Source: Gracilibacillus massiliensis
GTDB lineage: Bacteria > Bacillota > Bacilli > Bacillales > Amphibacillaceae
Assembly (NCBI RefSeq): GCF_001458115.1
Contig: NZ_CZRP01000011.1
Span: 434,001-498,000, forward strand
Direction of reading: 5' to 3'
DNA length: 64,000 nt
The notes under the pieces are model-generated. The model had not been told where the DNA came from. It did not search any database and saw nothing but the letters and a program-made list of their open reading frames with translations. Below, piece after piece: positions 47,077 to 57,126 of the stretch; position 1 is the first letter of the stretch; every line of letters begins with the position of its first letter. The position numbers were made by a program, and so were the translations under genes.

Positions 47077-48729
47077 ATGATTATTAACACTAATATTCCA
47101 GCGATGAATACTTATCGCCAAATGGGAATCAATCAAAACGCTACACAAAATTCTATGGAAAAACTATCATCGGGTCTTCGTATTAACCGTGCTGGTGATG
47201 ATGCAGCAGGTCTAGCGATTTCTGAAAAAATGCGTGCTCAGATCAAAGGTTTAGATCAAGCAAGCCGTAACTCACAAGATGGTATTTCTATGATTCAGAC
47301 TGCTGAAGGTGCATTAAGCGAAACACATAATATTCTACAACGTATGCGTGAACTTGCAACACAAGCTTCCAACGATACAAACGTAGATGTGGATCGTGAA
47401 GAAATTCAGAAAGAGATTAACCAATTAACTAGCGAGATTAACCGTATTGGTAATACTACTGAATTTAATACACAGAAAGTTCTTAATGGTGGGATGGATT
47501 CAAGTAATAGTGATGCTATTACTGAAGCTACCAGTGCAACTGCTGTGGGAACAGCTTCAGCAGGGGCTACAACACTTTCTACTACAGCGGGCGATAATAC
47601 AATAACCATAGATAATCGAACTTTTGATTTACAAGGTTTGGACTTCGCAGCTGGTTCTGGTAGTGCTAATATTGAAGCTTTAAAGAATGTAACTTCAGGT
47701 GGACAAAAGTTATCTGATTTCGCAGATGTATCATATGATAGTAATGGATTTTTAAATATTGAATCAAAATCAGAAGGTTCTTCTAGTTCAATAAGTTTCA
47801 GCTTAAGTGCTGATGGTGTTGAAGCTTTAAAAATAGCTGATGGTACTGAAGTAGAAGGTGATCCAACTACCATGGAACGGGTAGGGATTGCTGGAACAAC
47901 GGCTGTAACTAGTGCTTCTATTGGAGCTAATGAATCGCTTACTATCCAGCTTGGAACAACCGATACTGGTAATGCTAACTATCCAAGTTATACGGTGGAT
48001 TTGAAAGAAGGAGATTATGAGGATACTAATGCAGGAAGAGCTCAATTGATTAATGACCTTAATGCTTCTCTTCAAGACGCTGGATTAGATGGTGAAATTA
48101 CTGCTTCTTTATCTAAAGATGATGAGGTGCAGTTTATTTCAGAGAGTGGACGAGATTTCTCTGTTGCAGATAATGGTGGAACTCCTCTGTCTACACTAAA
48201 GATGACAAATACCTTAAGTAATGTAGAACAAGTAGTAGATGCAGGTGCTCAAGGCTCAGGATTTACTTCAACCTTCCAAATTGGTGCTAATGAAGGCCAA
48301 TCAATTAATCTTAATATTAGTGATATGAGAGCTTCAGCGCTAGGAATTACTGGAAACGCAGGTCAATTAGGTTATACAGATGCAAATAGTGTAACAAATG
48401 GTACTAATGATATTAAAGCAGAAGCAGCACTAGATGTTTCTTCTCATGAAAATGCTTCAGCTGCAATCACAGCAATTAACGATGCTATTGAGAAAGTTTC
48501 TTCAGAAAGATCTAATTTAGGTTCTGTACAAAACAGACTAGAACATACTATTGCCAACTTAGATAACTCATCAGAAAATCTATCAGCTGCGGAATCTCGT
48601 ATCCGTGACGTCGATATGGCCAAAGAGATGATGGAGATGACTCGTGCAAACATTCTTTCTCAAGCATCTCAGTCTATGTTAGCTCAAGCAAATCAACAAC
48701 CACAATCAGTACTACAATTGCTAGGATAA
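47077..48729 (+). CDS. hag: Flagellin
   Basis: The 550-residue filament subunit starts at ATG 47077 behind AAGGAGG. The conserved N-terminal D0/D1 region is [20 protein letters not shown] to about 150, and the C-terminal D1/D0 region is [20 protein letters not shown] to the end. Between them lies a variable insert of about 280 residues rich in Ser, Thr, Gly and Asp. B. subtilis Hag is 304 residues, so the exposed domain is greatly enlarged here. Such domains are usual sites of O-glycosylation, and sugar-modifying genes follow. Control: SigD promoter plus CsrA site. Confidence 0.95.
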   Translation: MIINTNIPAMNTYRQMGINQNATQNSMEKLSSGLRINRAGDDAAGLAISEKMRAQIKGLDQASRNSQDGISMIQTAEGALSETHNILQRMRELATQASNDTNVDVDREEIQKEINQLTSEINRIGNTTEFNTQKVLNGGMDSSNSDAITEATSATAVGTASAGATTLSTTAGDNTITIDNRTFDLQGLDFAAGSGSANIEALKNVTSGGQKLSDFADVSYDSNGFLNIESKSEGSSSSISFSLSADGVEALKIADGTEVEGDPTTMERVGIAGTTAVTSASIGANESLTIQLGTTDTGNANYPSYTVDLKEGDYEDTNAGRAQLINDLNASLQDAGLDGEITASLSKDDEVQFISESGRDFSVADNGGTPLSTLKMTNTLSNVEQVVDAGAQGSGFTSTFQIGANEGQSINLNISDMRASALGITGNAGQLGYTDANSVTNGTNDIKAEAALDVSSHENASAAITAINDAIEKVSSERSNLGSVQNRLEHTIANLDNSSENLSAAESRIRDVDMAKEMMEMTRANILSQASQSMLAQANQQPQSVLQLLG

Positions 48730-48747
48730 TTGATTGAATTATTATGG

Positions 48748-48772
48748 AAAAGCCGACTGAGGTCGGCTTTTC
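48748..48772 (+). terminator. Terminator of hag
   Basis: AAAAGCCGAC pairs with GTCGGCTTTT around TGAG, 20 bases after the stop. Confidence 0.9.
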
Positions 48773-48796
48773 TTATACAAAAAAGGATGAAATACC

Positions 48797-49129
48797 ATGG
48801 AGCAAAAAGAATTAGAAATTACAATAAAAGAAATGTTAAATAATTTATTGCAAAGATTCAATGTAACAATTGAGCATTTTAATAAAATGGAGTTCGAAAA
48901 AGGAAATGAGAAGCTTCAATTTATATTTGAAGATTTAAATGTTTTACTTGAGGGCGTTTCTATAATAGAAGAGAATTATACAGAAATAGAAATAGAAGAA
49001 ATAAATGAAAAATTGGAATTAATACTAAATGAGATGGAAAATAAGAATTATTCACTTGTATCTAATATAATAGAATATGAACTCTATCCTTTATTACAAC
49101 ACTGGGAGGAGCATATTATCCATGCATAA
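48797..49129 (+). CDS. Small acidic helical protein of the flagellin-glycosylation island
   Basis: A 110-residue, Glu-rich, probably all-helical protein (KEMLNNLLQRFNVTIEHFNK, then acidic heptads and EYELYPLLQHWEEHI at the end). No family recognised. It begins 25 bases after the hag terminator, and its stop overlaps the start of the TPR glycosyltransferase. Such coupling suggests a partner or accessory subunit of that enzyme. Confidence 0.7.
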   Translation: MEQKELEITIKEMLNNLLQRFNVTIEHFNKMEFEKGNEKLQFIFEDLNVLLEGVSIIEENYTEIEIEEINEKLELILNEMENKNYSLVSNIIEYELYPLLQHWEEHIIHA

Positions 49130-51185
49130 AGAGAATAGTTACTTGATAAGTATCTGTATGATGGTGAAAAATGAAGAAAGTAATTTATCACGTTGTTTAC
49201 AAAGTATAACCCCACTTTTGGATAGAAGTGATGTTGAATTAATAATTGTGGATACCGGGTCTATAGATAACACTATTGAAATTGCAAATAAATATACTAA
49301 AAAAATCTTTTATCGAAAATGGCAAGATAACTTTTCTGAAATTAGAAATTATTCAATTTCCGCTGCAAATGGTAAATGGGTTTTTATAATAGATGCTGAT
49401 GAGGAATTTATTGAATTGGATAAAATCATTAAACTATTAAATTCTAATGATATTGATAATTATAACGCCATTCAGTTATTAACCAATAATATTCTTTATA
49501 AAGATGGCTCTAAGACAATTATTACTCCAAGTTGCCGGATATTTAAAAATGGGAATTTATCATACGATGGTGCCATCCATAATCAACCCATTTTTAATGG
49601 ACCTGTATACAATACCAATATATACTTTAATCATTATGGCTATATTAATGATGATAGAGAACTGATGGATAATAAATTCAATCGTACTGCCACTATATTA
49701 AAAAGAGAAATTTTAAAAGATCCTAATAATGTATATTATCAATATCAATTAGCAAAGTCTTTGGGAATGCATGGAGATCATATCGAAGCCTTACAACAAA
49801 TCAGAACGGCTTATAAAGTAATGAAAGAAAATAAACAAATTAAACTATATATTTACTTGACGTATGCGAATTTAGCATTACTGAATAAGTGTTACAATGA
49901 AGCGGTTGAAATTTCTGAAGAGGGATTACAATTTAATGATCAATATATTGACTTATTTTTTATTCTATCTAAAGGTTTATATAATATAAAAATGTATCAT
50001 GAAGCAATTCACGCTTATAGAAGGTATCTTAAACTTTATGAAATTGGAGAAAATTTATCGATTTTTGATGATGCTAGTCTTGAAGTAATTTATTTTGAAG
50101 AAAATTATAAATTAAATGTTATTAAAGAATTAATTATGACGGCGATAGAAATTAATGAGTTTAAAATTGCAAATGAATATATCCATCTTGTTAATAATAC
50201 AAAAGCCAAAAATAAACTCGCTATTGAATTGTATTTGAAATCAGAAGATTATACAGCTCTAAAAGAGTATCTAATAGTCCATTTCCATGAAACTGAATAT
50301 CCAACCGAAATCGAAAATCTAGTCGAAGAGGTTTTAAATAATAAAGATGATAAAGTTATAAGAGATATAAGTGCAATATTCGCAGACGAAGAAACCTCCT
50401 ATGGTATGTTAAATAATATAAGGTCAATGGATGATGAACGAGTACAATCAATCCTTATTAAAGAGTTTTTTCAGAGTTATGATATAACTACTTTAGGTAA
50501 AAATTACTATGTGATCTTTGAAATAGCAATTAGTGTTAACTTCCCAATATTGAAAGAATTAAAAAAAGCAAGTTCAAGATATATAAAACATTTAGTTTTA
50601 TATTCTTTTGAAAAGAGTACTGACTTAAGTTCATATTTTTATGATTATATGTACTCAACTTCAAATATTCGAACTAGTGATTTCCAAACAAATAGAGTTT
50701 ACTGTGCAATTTCGAATCCTATATTGTTACATGAACAGGAAAAAGCGAATAAGGAAGAGAATAAGCAATTAAAAGATGAACGTTTATTTGAAGCCTTTAA
50801 TCAATATATTGCTAGTGGAGAAAATTATATTAACTTGCTTTATCAAGTGGATAGATTGCGAATTAATTACAGTGTAGTTGATGATATGGAACATCAATTA
50901 TTTATATTGCTTTATTTATCTGCACAATCTGCTAAAAAAGGTGATGTAAAAACTACGATTTCTTATTATAAAAAAGCAGTTGATGTATATAAACCATTTG
51001 CAAAATATTTGGAAATATATTTGGGTAAGTTATATCAGGATATAGCAAAGGGTTTAATAGAAAAAAATATGTATGAAGAAGCTATGGAAATGTATGAAGA
51101 AGCATTAATTAAATCGGAATCAGATGAAGAGCAGGATGATATACTAAATAAGATTACTTCTTTGGAAGGTTCTCAACAACCTTAA
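49122..51185 (+). CDS. GT2-type glycosyltransferase with long TPR-like helical region
   Basis: A 687-residue cytoplasmic protein. The first 230 residues are a GT-A fold: ISICMMVKNEESNLSRCLQS, VDTGSIDNTIEIA, and the metal-binding DADEEF. The remaining 450 residues are helical repeats of TPR type (YYQYQLAKSLGMHGDHIEAL, then further pairs up to EAMEMYEEALIKSES). Enzymes of this build act on protein targets or lipid-linked glycans. Next to flagellin, transfer to Hag is the simplest guess. The ATG at 49122 is used because it follows GGGAGGAG and overlaps the preceding stop. Confidence 0.8.
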   Translation: MHKENSYLISICMMVKNEESNLSRCLQSITPLLDRSDVELIIVDTGSIDNTIEIANKYTKKIFYRKWQDNFSEIRNYSISAANGKWVFIIDADEEFIELDKIIKLLNSNDIDNYNAIQLLTNNILYKDGSKTIITPSCRIFKNGNLSYDGAIHNQPIFNGPVYNTNIYFNHYGYINDDRELMDNKFNRTATILKREILKDPNNVYYQYQLAKSLGMHGDHIEALQQIRTAYKVMKENKQIKLYIYLTYANLALLNKCYNEAVEISEEGLQFNDQYIDLFFILSKGLYNIKMYHEAIHAYRRYLKLYEIGENLSIFDDASLEVIYFEENYKLNVIKELIMTAIEINEFKIANEYIHLVNNTKAKNKLAIELYLKSEDYTALKEYLIVHFHETEYPTEIENLVEEVLNNKDDKVIRDISAIFADEETSYGMLNNIRSMDDERVQSILIKEFFQSYDITTLGKNYYVIFEIAISVNFPILKELKKASSRYIKHLVLYSFEKSTDLSSYFYDYMYSTSNIRTSDFQTNRVYCAISNPILLHEQEKANKEENKQLKDERLFEAFNQYIASGENYINLLYQVDRLRINYSVVDDMEHQLFILLYLSAQSAKKGDVKTTISYYKKAVDVYKPFAKYLEIYLGKLYQDIAKGLIEKNMYEEAMEMYEEALIKSESDEEQDDILNKITSLEGSQQP

Positions 51186-51415
51186 GTATTTTAAAATAAG
51201 TAACTCTACAAAAAAATAATTCATTGTAAAGCCTGATACACTAAAAAGTTATGAATCATATTGCTAATTATGACAAAACATAACCATCAAATATCTGATA
51301 GAATTAATAATTAGCTAAGTAGTTGTTTATTTTTATTTCGTAAATTTATAACATAAGTGATTGAGGAGTTACTAAGGAAATATATACGTAATTAATTTGA
51401 AATAGGTGAGGCCTT
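51186..51415. other. AT-rich spacer inside the glycosylation island
   Basis: About 230 bases with stops in all frames. I see no convincing terminator. A promoter for the following genes is likely here but I cannot fix its boxes. Confidence 0.5.
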
Positions 51416-52039
51416 TTGAATCATAAAAATCGGAAAAAAAAATCTTTAAATAGTGCTACTCCAAAGATAAAATATTTCATTAATAAATTAAACAAAAATA
51501 CCCAAGAAAATAACATAAACGAAATAATAATAACGTTAGATAAGTTAGATAAAAATAACCATATCTATCAACATGTAGTAGATTCACCATTAGTTCTAGA
51601 AATTATTGAAATTCTAATAAATTACAAAGAATTTTCAAGAGCATATAAACTGATAGATTACGGATTATTCCTTGATAATCAAAGAGCAGATTTACATAAG
51701 AGCATAATAAAAATACAACTGTTATTAGATAGAAAAGAAGAGGCTATTTTATATTATGAAAAATCTTTAGCTCTTATTGAGGGAATTGAACAAAGAAAAA
51801 CTTTAGAAAATCAATTACAGCCATTTTTTATTAATGAAGATGAAGATAAAAGAAGTAAAAGAATGCAGAATTTATCATTCAGTCAAATGAAGGAATTCTA
51901 TACTTATGCCAAGAAGTATTATGAAAACTTATTGTTAGATGGATCACTTACTAACGATTCTGAATTGCTCTCATTGTTTAAACCTACTAAGCAAACTTAT
52001 AATAGAACAACATTTTTAGATGAGGTGGAACATAGATGA
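51416..52039 (+). CDS. Helical TPR-like hypothetical protein
   Basis: A 207-residue protein, strongly helical and basic at the N-terminus, with repeat-like pairs (VVDSPLVLEIIEILINYKEF, DLHKSIIKIQLLLDRKEEAI) reminiscent of the TPR part of the glycosyltransferase upstream. It starts at TTG four bases after GGTGAGG. Its last codons overlap the sulfotransferase start by four bases, so the two are translated together. No specific function recognised. Confidence 0.65.
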   Translation: MNHKNRKKKSLNSATPKIKYFINKLNKNTQENNINEIIITLDKLDKNNHIYQHVVDSPLVLEIIEILINYKEFSRAYKLIDYGLFLDNQRADLHKSIIKIQLLLDRKEEAILYYEKSLALIEGIEQRKTLENQLQPFFINEDEDKRSKRMQNLSFSQMKEFYTYAKKYYENLLLDGSLTNDSELLSLFKPTKQTYNRTTFLDEVEHR

Positions 52040-52929
52040 TTGTAAATATTTGTTGTTGTGGATCGTCAGGTAGTACCTTATTAAGTCATTTATTAAATAG
52101 GCATCCTGAAATGGTATGCGGAGAGGAATTAAGTATTTTTTCAAATAATAAAATGTATGAAAAATTTAATCTAGTTAGAGATAATTTTGACTTTATTATG
52201 AATAAGTCATTACCTGATTTTCCTTATAGTCCTTTTCCTAATCAACCGGGTAAACAAATTCTAACAAGTTATTCAACCTATAATATGAATTATTCAGATC
52301 TAAAAAACTGGATCTTACAAGCTAATACTTTTATAGACTTTACCTTTCATATAAAAGAACATATCTTAAATATGACAAACAAGAAAATCTGGGTAGAAAA
52401 AACTCCAGAAAATATAATGGCAGTTGGGAATTTTTTGAATCATTTTAATGGAGACAATGTTAAAGTGATTCATATAGTAAGAGATCCGAGAGATGTAATT
52501 CTATCATTAATGAAGAGAGGATATACCTTTACCAATTCGGCAGAAAGGTGGCTATCTTCAGTAAGTTTCATCCAAAAATATCGCAATGATGATAGGGTGT
52601 TAGAAATAAGGTATGAAGATTTAGTCAATTCACCTAATATTATCTTAGAAAAAATTTGTGAATTTATTGATACGAAATTTCACAATGATTATTTTTATTC
52701 TGACAGATATGAATCGAAAAATATTAAACGAGAAAGTGGTCTAAAAAGTTGGGATAATAATCCTAAGGCGAAAATTAGTAAGAACTCTATAAAAAAGTTC
52801 CAAAATTCAAGTATTGACTTCAATATTTTAAAGAAACTTATAGTAACTAAAGAATTTTCTTCTTTAGTCGATATAAATCAATATTCTCTTATAGAACTTG
52901 CGAATCTGTATGGATATGAGTTTGAATAA
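52036..52929 (+). CDS. PAPS-dependent sulfotransferase family protein
   Basis: A 297-residue protein with the 5'-phosphosulfate-binding loop CCGSSGSTLLSHLLNRHPEM at the N-terminus and the 3'-phosphate motif VIHIVRDPRDVILSLMKRG in the middle. Both are expected for Sulfotransfer family enzymes using PAPS. The acceptor may be a glycan built by the neighbouring genes or a protein. Sulfotransferases are uncommon in Bacillaceae. Strongly AT-rich like its neighbours. Confidence 0.82.
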   Translation: MIVNICCCGSSGSTLLSHLLNRHPEMVCGEELSIFSNNKMYEKFNLVRDNFDFIMNKSLPDFPYSPFPNQPGKQILTSYSTYNMNYSDLKNWILQANTFIDFTFHIKEHILNMTNKKIWVEKTPENIMAVGNFLNHFNGDNVKVIHIVRDPRDVILSLMKRGYTFTNSAERWLSSVSFIQKYRNDDRVLEIRYEDLVNSPNIILEKICEFIDTKFHNDYFYSDRYESKNIKRESGLKSWDNNPKAKISKNSIKKFQNSSIDFNILKKLIVTKEFSSLVDINQYSLIELANLYGYEFE

Positions 52930-52970
52930 AATATTCTTATTTGACTAATGTACTAGAAAGGCTATATTAT

Positions 52971-54275
52971 ATGACAACAATACAAAGTATCATAGAGAAA
53001 TCAACTACGCTTGGCGTAATCGGATTAGGCTATGTAGGACTGCCCCTCGCAGTAGAAAAAGCAAAGGCGGGTTACCAAACAATTGGCTTTGACATACAGA
53101 ATTCAAAGGTAAACATGGTAAACCAAGGAAAGAATTACATTGGTGATGTAGTTAACGAGGATCTTTCAAATTTAGTAGCAGAAGGATTGTTGAAAGCTAC
53201 GACAGATTTTTCTGAAGTAGCTCAAGCAGATTGTGTATCAATATGTGTACCTACTCCACTTGACGAACATCAACAGCCAGATATTAGTTATGTAAAAAGT
53301 TCTGTTGAAAAATTAGTTCCTTATTTACATAAAGATATGTTAATTGTATTAGAATCTACAACCTATCCAGGTACAACCGAGGAAATTATCAAACCAATTT
53401 TAGAGTCATCAGGTTTAAAGTGTGGGCAAGACTTTTACTTGGCGTTTTCTCCGGAAAGGGTGGACCCAGGTAACTTAATCTATAAAACGAAAAACACTCC
53501 AAAAGTAGTTGGAGGAGTTACAGCTAAATGTACTGAAGTTGCTGCTACTTTATATGAAAATATACTAGAAGCTCCTGTGCATAAAGTTTCTTCCCCGGCT
53601 ATTGCTGAAATGGAAAAGATTCTGGAAAACACTTACCGGAATGTTAATATAGGTCTTATTAATGAATTAGCTATATTATGTGAAAAAATGAAGATTAATA
53701 TTTGGGAAGTTATTGAAGCAGCAAAGTCAAAACCATATGGCTTCCAAGCCTTTTATCCTGGACCAGGTTTAGGGGGACATTGCATACCGCTAGATCCATA
53801 TTATTTATCTTGGAAGGCTCGAGAATATGGATTTCATACATCAATGATAGAATCTTCAATGATGATTAATGATAGAATGCCTGAATATTGTGCTGAAAGA
53901 GTAAGCAAAATATTAAATAAACAAAAAAAACCTATTAACGGATCTAAAATATTGGTATTAGGAGTAGCTTATAAACAAGATATCGATGACTTTAGAGAAA
54001 GTCCTGCAATCAAAGTCATAAACGAATTAGAAAAAGAAGGTGCAGAAGTAAATTTTTACGATCCTTTCGTAAAAAAATATCTCTTTAAGGATAAAATAAA
54101 ATATGGAGAGAGTCTTCTAACAAAAAAAATCATAAATGATGCTGATATTGTAATTATTACAACAGCTCATACAAACGTAGATTATGAGTTAGTTTGCCAA
54201 AATGCCGAAGTAATATTTGATACGAAAAATGTATTAAAGGATAAAGTAAAACGTAGCAACATAGAACTTTTGTAG
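52971..54275 (+). CDS. wbpA: UDP-GlcNAc 6-dehydrogenase (WbpA/WecC-type nucleotide-sugar dehydrogenase)
   Basis: A 434-residue enzyme: NAD site GVIGLGYVGLPLAV, LESTTYPGTTEE, SPERVDPGN, central domain EMEKILENTYRNVNIGL, and catalytic Cys in GLGGHCIPLDPYYL. It oxidises a UDP-hexose to the uronate. With the next three genes it makes the first step from UDP-GlcNAc to UDP-GlcNAcA in the WbpABED pathway. The ATG at 52971 follows AGAAAGG; an in-frame ATG at 52941 has no site. Confidence 0.88.
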   Translation: MTTIQSIIEKSTTLGVIGLGYVGLPLAVEKAKAGYQTIGFDIQNSKVNMVNQGKNYIGDVVNEDLSNLVAEGLLKATTDFSEVAQADCVSICVPTPLDEHQQPDISYVKSSVEKLVPYLHKDMLIVLESTTYPGTTEEIIKPILESSGLKCGQDFYLAFSPERVDPGNLIYKTKNTPKVVGGVTAKCTEVAATLYENILEAPVHKVSSPAIAEMEKILENTYRNVNIGLINELAILCEKMKINIWEVIEAAKSKPYGFQAFYPGPGLGGHCIPLDPYYLSWKAREYGFHTSMIESSMMINDRMPEYCAERVSKILNKQKKPINGSKILVLGVAYKQDIDDFRESPAIKVINELEKEGAEVNFYDPFVKKYLFKDKIKYGESLLTKKIINDADIVIITTAHTNVDYELVCQNAEVIFDTKNVLKDKVKRSNIELL

Positions 54276-54287
54276 GAGAGATCAGTA

Positions 54288-55373
54288 ATGACTTTGAAAT
54301 ATGCTATCATTGGCTGCGGTAGAATAGCAGATAATCATATTGCGTCAGCTATAGAAAATGAATTGGATATTGTAGGTTTTTGTGATTTGAATATAGAGAA
54401 AGTCAAAGCGAAAATTGATAAACATCAATTAACTAGTAAGGTTAACGTATATACTGATTATATTGAGTTAATAGAAAATGAAAGGCCAGATCTAGTCGCT
54501 ATTTGCACCGAAAGTGGTAACCATGGGAAGATAGCTATTAACTGTTTGGATCGAGGTTGTCATTTAATTATCGAAAAACCAATTACACTTTCTTTAGAGG
54601 AAGCAGATGATATTATAAATAAAGCGAAAGAAAAAAACTTGAAAGTAAGTGCTTGCCACCAAAACCGTTTTAACAAGTCTCTACAAAAAATCAGGGAAGC
54701 ATTAATACAAGAAAGATTCGGCAGACTTTTGCATGGAACCGCTCATATTAGATGGAATCGTGAAAAAGAATATTATAATCAAGCACCTTGGAGAGGGACA
54801 TGGGAACAAGATGGCGGAGCTTTAATGAACCAATGTATACATAATATTGATCTGCTTCGTTGGATGATGGGAAATGATATAGAAGAAGTAATTGGTATGA
54901 CAGATAATCTTAAACATCCATATATAGAAGCAGAAGATTTAGGAATGGCATTAATAAAATTTTCAAATGGTAGCTATGGTATGATTGAAGGAACGACAAA
55001 CGTTTATCCAAATAACTTGGAAGAAACACTGTATATATTTGGTGAAAAAGGAACTGTAAAAGCTGGCGGAAAATCTGTTAATATCATAGAAGAATGGAAT
55101 TTTGCAGATTCTAATGATGATCCTGAAATGATAAAAGCCACTTATAAAGAAAACCCACCAAATGTTTATGGGTTCGGTCATACTCCATTATACGCAGATG
55201 TAATCGATGCGATTAACAATAACAGAGAACCTTATGTATCGGCTGTGGATGGTAGAAGGGCACTAGAACTTGTTTTAGCTATATATGAGTCAGCCGCTAA
55301 AGGAAAGGCTATATCTTTACCTATGCGGAGAGGGAGTACAAACGATTTTAAAAAGGTAGGTTGGAACCAATGA
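54288..55373 (+). CDS. wbpB: UDP-GlcNAcA 3-dehydrogenase (WbpB/WlbA-type)
   Basis: A 361-residue Gfo/Idh/MocA enzyme. The Rossmann start is KYAIIGCGRIADNHIASAI, the EKP motif IIEKPITLSLEEADD, and the characteristic WlbA stretch WRGTWEQDGGALMNQCIHNIDLL follows. It oxidises the 3-OH of UDP-GlcNAc-uronate, preparing it for transamination. Operon neighbours before and after are the expected pathway partners. Confidence 0.87.
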   Translation: MTLKYAIIGCGRIADNHIASAIENELDIVGFCDLNIEKVKAKIDKHQLTSKVNVYTDYIELIENERPDLVAICTESGNHGKIAINCLDRGCHLIIEKPITLSLEEADDIINKAKEKNLKVSACHQNRFNKSLQKIREALIQERFGRLLHGTAHIRWNREKEYYNQAPWRGTWEQDGGALMNQCIHNIDLLRWMMGNDIEEVIGMTDNLKHPYIEAEDLGMALIKFSNGSYGMIEGTTNVYPNNLEETLYIFGEKGTVKAGGKSVNIIEEWNFADSNDDPEMIKATYKENPPNVYGFGHTPLYADVIDAINNNREPYVSAVDGRRALELVLAIYESAAKGKAISLPMRRGSTNDFKKVGWNQ

Positions 55374-55933
55374 CGGCCATTGTACATCCAAGTAGTTATA
55401 TTGATGCTAACGTTAGCATTGGTGAGCGTACAAAAATCTGGCATTTTTGTCATGTTCAAGCTGAAGTTCAAATAGGCACTAACTGTACCCTAGGACAAAA
55501 TGTGAATATCTCTTCAAGAGTAAAGATTGGTAATAATGTTAAAATACAAAATAATGTTTCTGTGTATGAAGGCGTCGAACTTGAAGATTATGTTTTTTGC
55601 GGTCCTTCTATGGTTTTTACTAATGATTTAACACCAAGAAGTAAATTCCCAAAAGGGAGAGAAAATTACCTGCGAACCATAGTGAAATACGGAGCTTCCA
55701 TTGGCGCAAACGCCACTATTGTTTGTGGTAATACTATAGGGAGTTGGGCAATGGTAGCTGCAGGTGCAGTAGTAACAAAAGATGTACCAGATTATGCCCT
55801 TGTAGCAGGAGTACCTGCAGAACAAATTAACTGGGTTTGTGAGTGTGGAAATGTATTGAACAATCAGTATAATTGTACGGAATGTTCAAAGCAATATTCT
55901 TTAATTGACGGAATTTTAGAAAGGGTAAATTAA
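55370..55933 (+). CDS. wbpD: UDP-sugar N-acetyltransferase (WbpD-type)
   Basis: A 187-residue left-handed beta-helix enzyme with hexapeptide repeats (YIDANVSIGERTKIWHFCHV, then GTNCTLGQNVNISSRVKIGN and later turns) and the WbpD/WlbB ending (VCECGNVLNNQYNCTECSKQY), a small Cys-containing tail. It acetylates the 3-amino group to give UDP-2,3-diacetamido-glucuronate. The ATG at 55370 overlaps the wbpB stop and follows AAAGGTAGG. The TTG at 55361 is too close to that site. Confidence 0.87.
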   Translation: MTAIVHPSSYIDANVSIGERTKIWHFCHVQAEVQIGTNCTLGQNVNISSRVKIGNNVKIQNNVSVYEGVELEDYVFCGPSMVFTNDLTPRSKFPKGRENYLRTIVKYGASIGANATIVCGNTIGSWAMVAAGAVVTKDVPDYALVAGVPAEQINWVCECGNVLNNQYNCTECSKQYSLIDGILERVN

Positions 55934-55968
55934 TTTTCTGTTATAAAATACAATTGGAGTTAATTAAT

Positions 55969-57099
55969 ATGGAATTTAGAGGATTAAAAGCACAATATCA
56001 AAAATATAGAAGTGAAATTGATGAATCCATACACAATGTACTACAAAAAGGGCATTTTATCGGTGGAAGTGAAGTGCAAGAATTAGAAGAACAATTAAGT
56101 AAATATCAAGGCGTAAAACATTGCATAACTTGTGCTAACGGAACAGAAGCAATGTCATTAGTTTTAATGGCTTGGGGAATTAAAGAAGGAGACGCTGTAT
56201 TCGTTCCAGATTTCACTTTCTTTTCCACCGCAGAAGTGGTAGCTTTAATTGGTGCTACTCCCATTTTTGTAGATGTTGATCAGGGCACTTTTAACATGGA
56301 CCCAGTGAAATTAGAAAAGTCCATTACAAAAGTAATACAAGAGGGGAAATTAACACCAAAAGTTATTATTCCAGTTGATTTATTTGGACTTCCTGCAAAC
56401 TATATAGAAATTAAAAAGATTGCAAAACATCATAATTTATTAATTTTGGAAGATAGTGCCCAAGGATTTGGTGGAAAAATAGGAGATAAAAATGCAGGCA
56501 GTTTTGGTGATGCTGGTACAGTTTCATTTTTTCCAGCAAAACCATTAGGAGCTTATGGTGATGGAGGTGCAATTTTTACTAGTGATGATCGATTGGCAGA
56601 GACCATAACTTCGTTAAAAATGCACGGAAAGGGTAAAAATAAGTATGATAATATCAGAATTGGATTTAATTCTAGACTAGATACCATTCAGGCTGCTGTT
56701 TTACTTGTGAAGTACAGAGCATTTGTTGAGCATGAGTTAGAAGATATAAATAAAGTTGCTAAAATGTATGATGATGAATTAGCATCAATAGTAAAAGTAC
56801 CCAAGATTCCACAAGGTTATTATTCAAGTTTTGCTCAATATACAATCAAATTGAAGCATACAACAGATCGCGATGGTTTACATAATCATCTACTTAATAT
56901 GGGTATTCCGAGTTTTGTATACTACCATAAACCAATGCACAAACAAACAGCATTCTCATATTTGAAATATAACGATGATAACTTTACAATAACTAATGAA
57001 TTATGCAATACAGTTCTATCATTACCAATACATCCTTACTTAACAGAAAAAGAGATTAGCACTGTAGTAGATAATGTGAAATCGTATTTTAATAATTAG
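55969..57099 (+). CDS. wbpE: PLP-dependent sugar aminotransferase (WbpE/DegT family)
   Basis: A 376-residue aminotransferase: GHFIGGSEVQELEEQLSKYQ, FVPDFTFFSTAEVVALIGATP, EDSAQGFGGKIGDKNAGSFG, with the PLP lysine in SFFPAKPLGAYGDGGA. It installs the 3-amino group on the 3-keto sugar made by WbpB. The ATG at 55969 follows GGAG; the in-frame TTG at 55954 overlaps that site. It completes a four-gene set for UDP-GlcNAc(3NAc)A. The 2-epimerase WbpI is not here. Confidence 0.88.
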   Translation: MEFRGLKAQYQKYRSEIDESIHNVLQKGHFIGGSEVQELEEQLSKYQGVKHCITCANGTEAMSLVLMAWGIKEGDAVFVPDFTFFSTAEVVALIGATPIFVDVDQGTFNMDPVKLEKSITKVIQEGKLTPKVIIPVDLFGLPANYIEIKKIAKHHNLLILEDSAQGFGGKIGDKNAGSFGDAGTVSFFPAKPLGAYGDGGAIFTSDDRLAETITSLKMHGKGKNKYDNIRIGFNSRLDTIQAAVLLVKYRAFVEHELEDINKVAKMYDDELASIVKVPKIPQGYYSSFAQYTIKLKHTTDRDGLHNHLLNMGIPSFVYYHKPMHKQTAFSYLKYNDDNFTITNELCNTVLSLPIHPYLTEKEISTVVDNVKSYFNN

Positions 57100-57126
57100 T
57101 ATTTAAATAGGGGAGAAAATTCCTTT

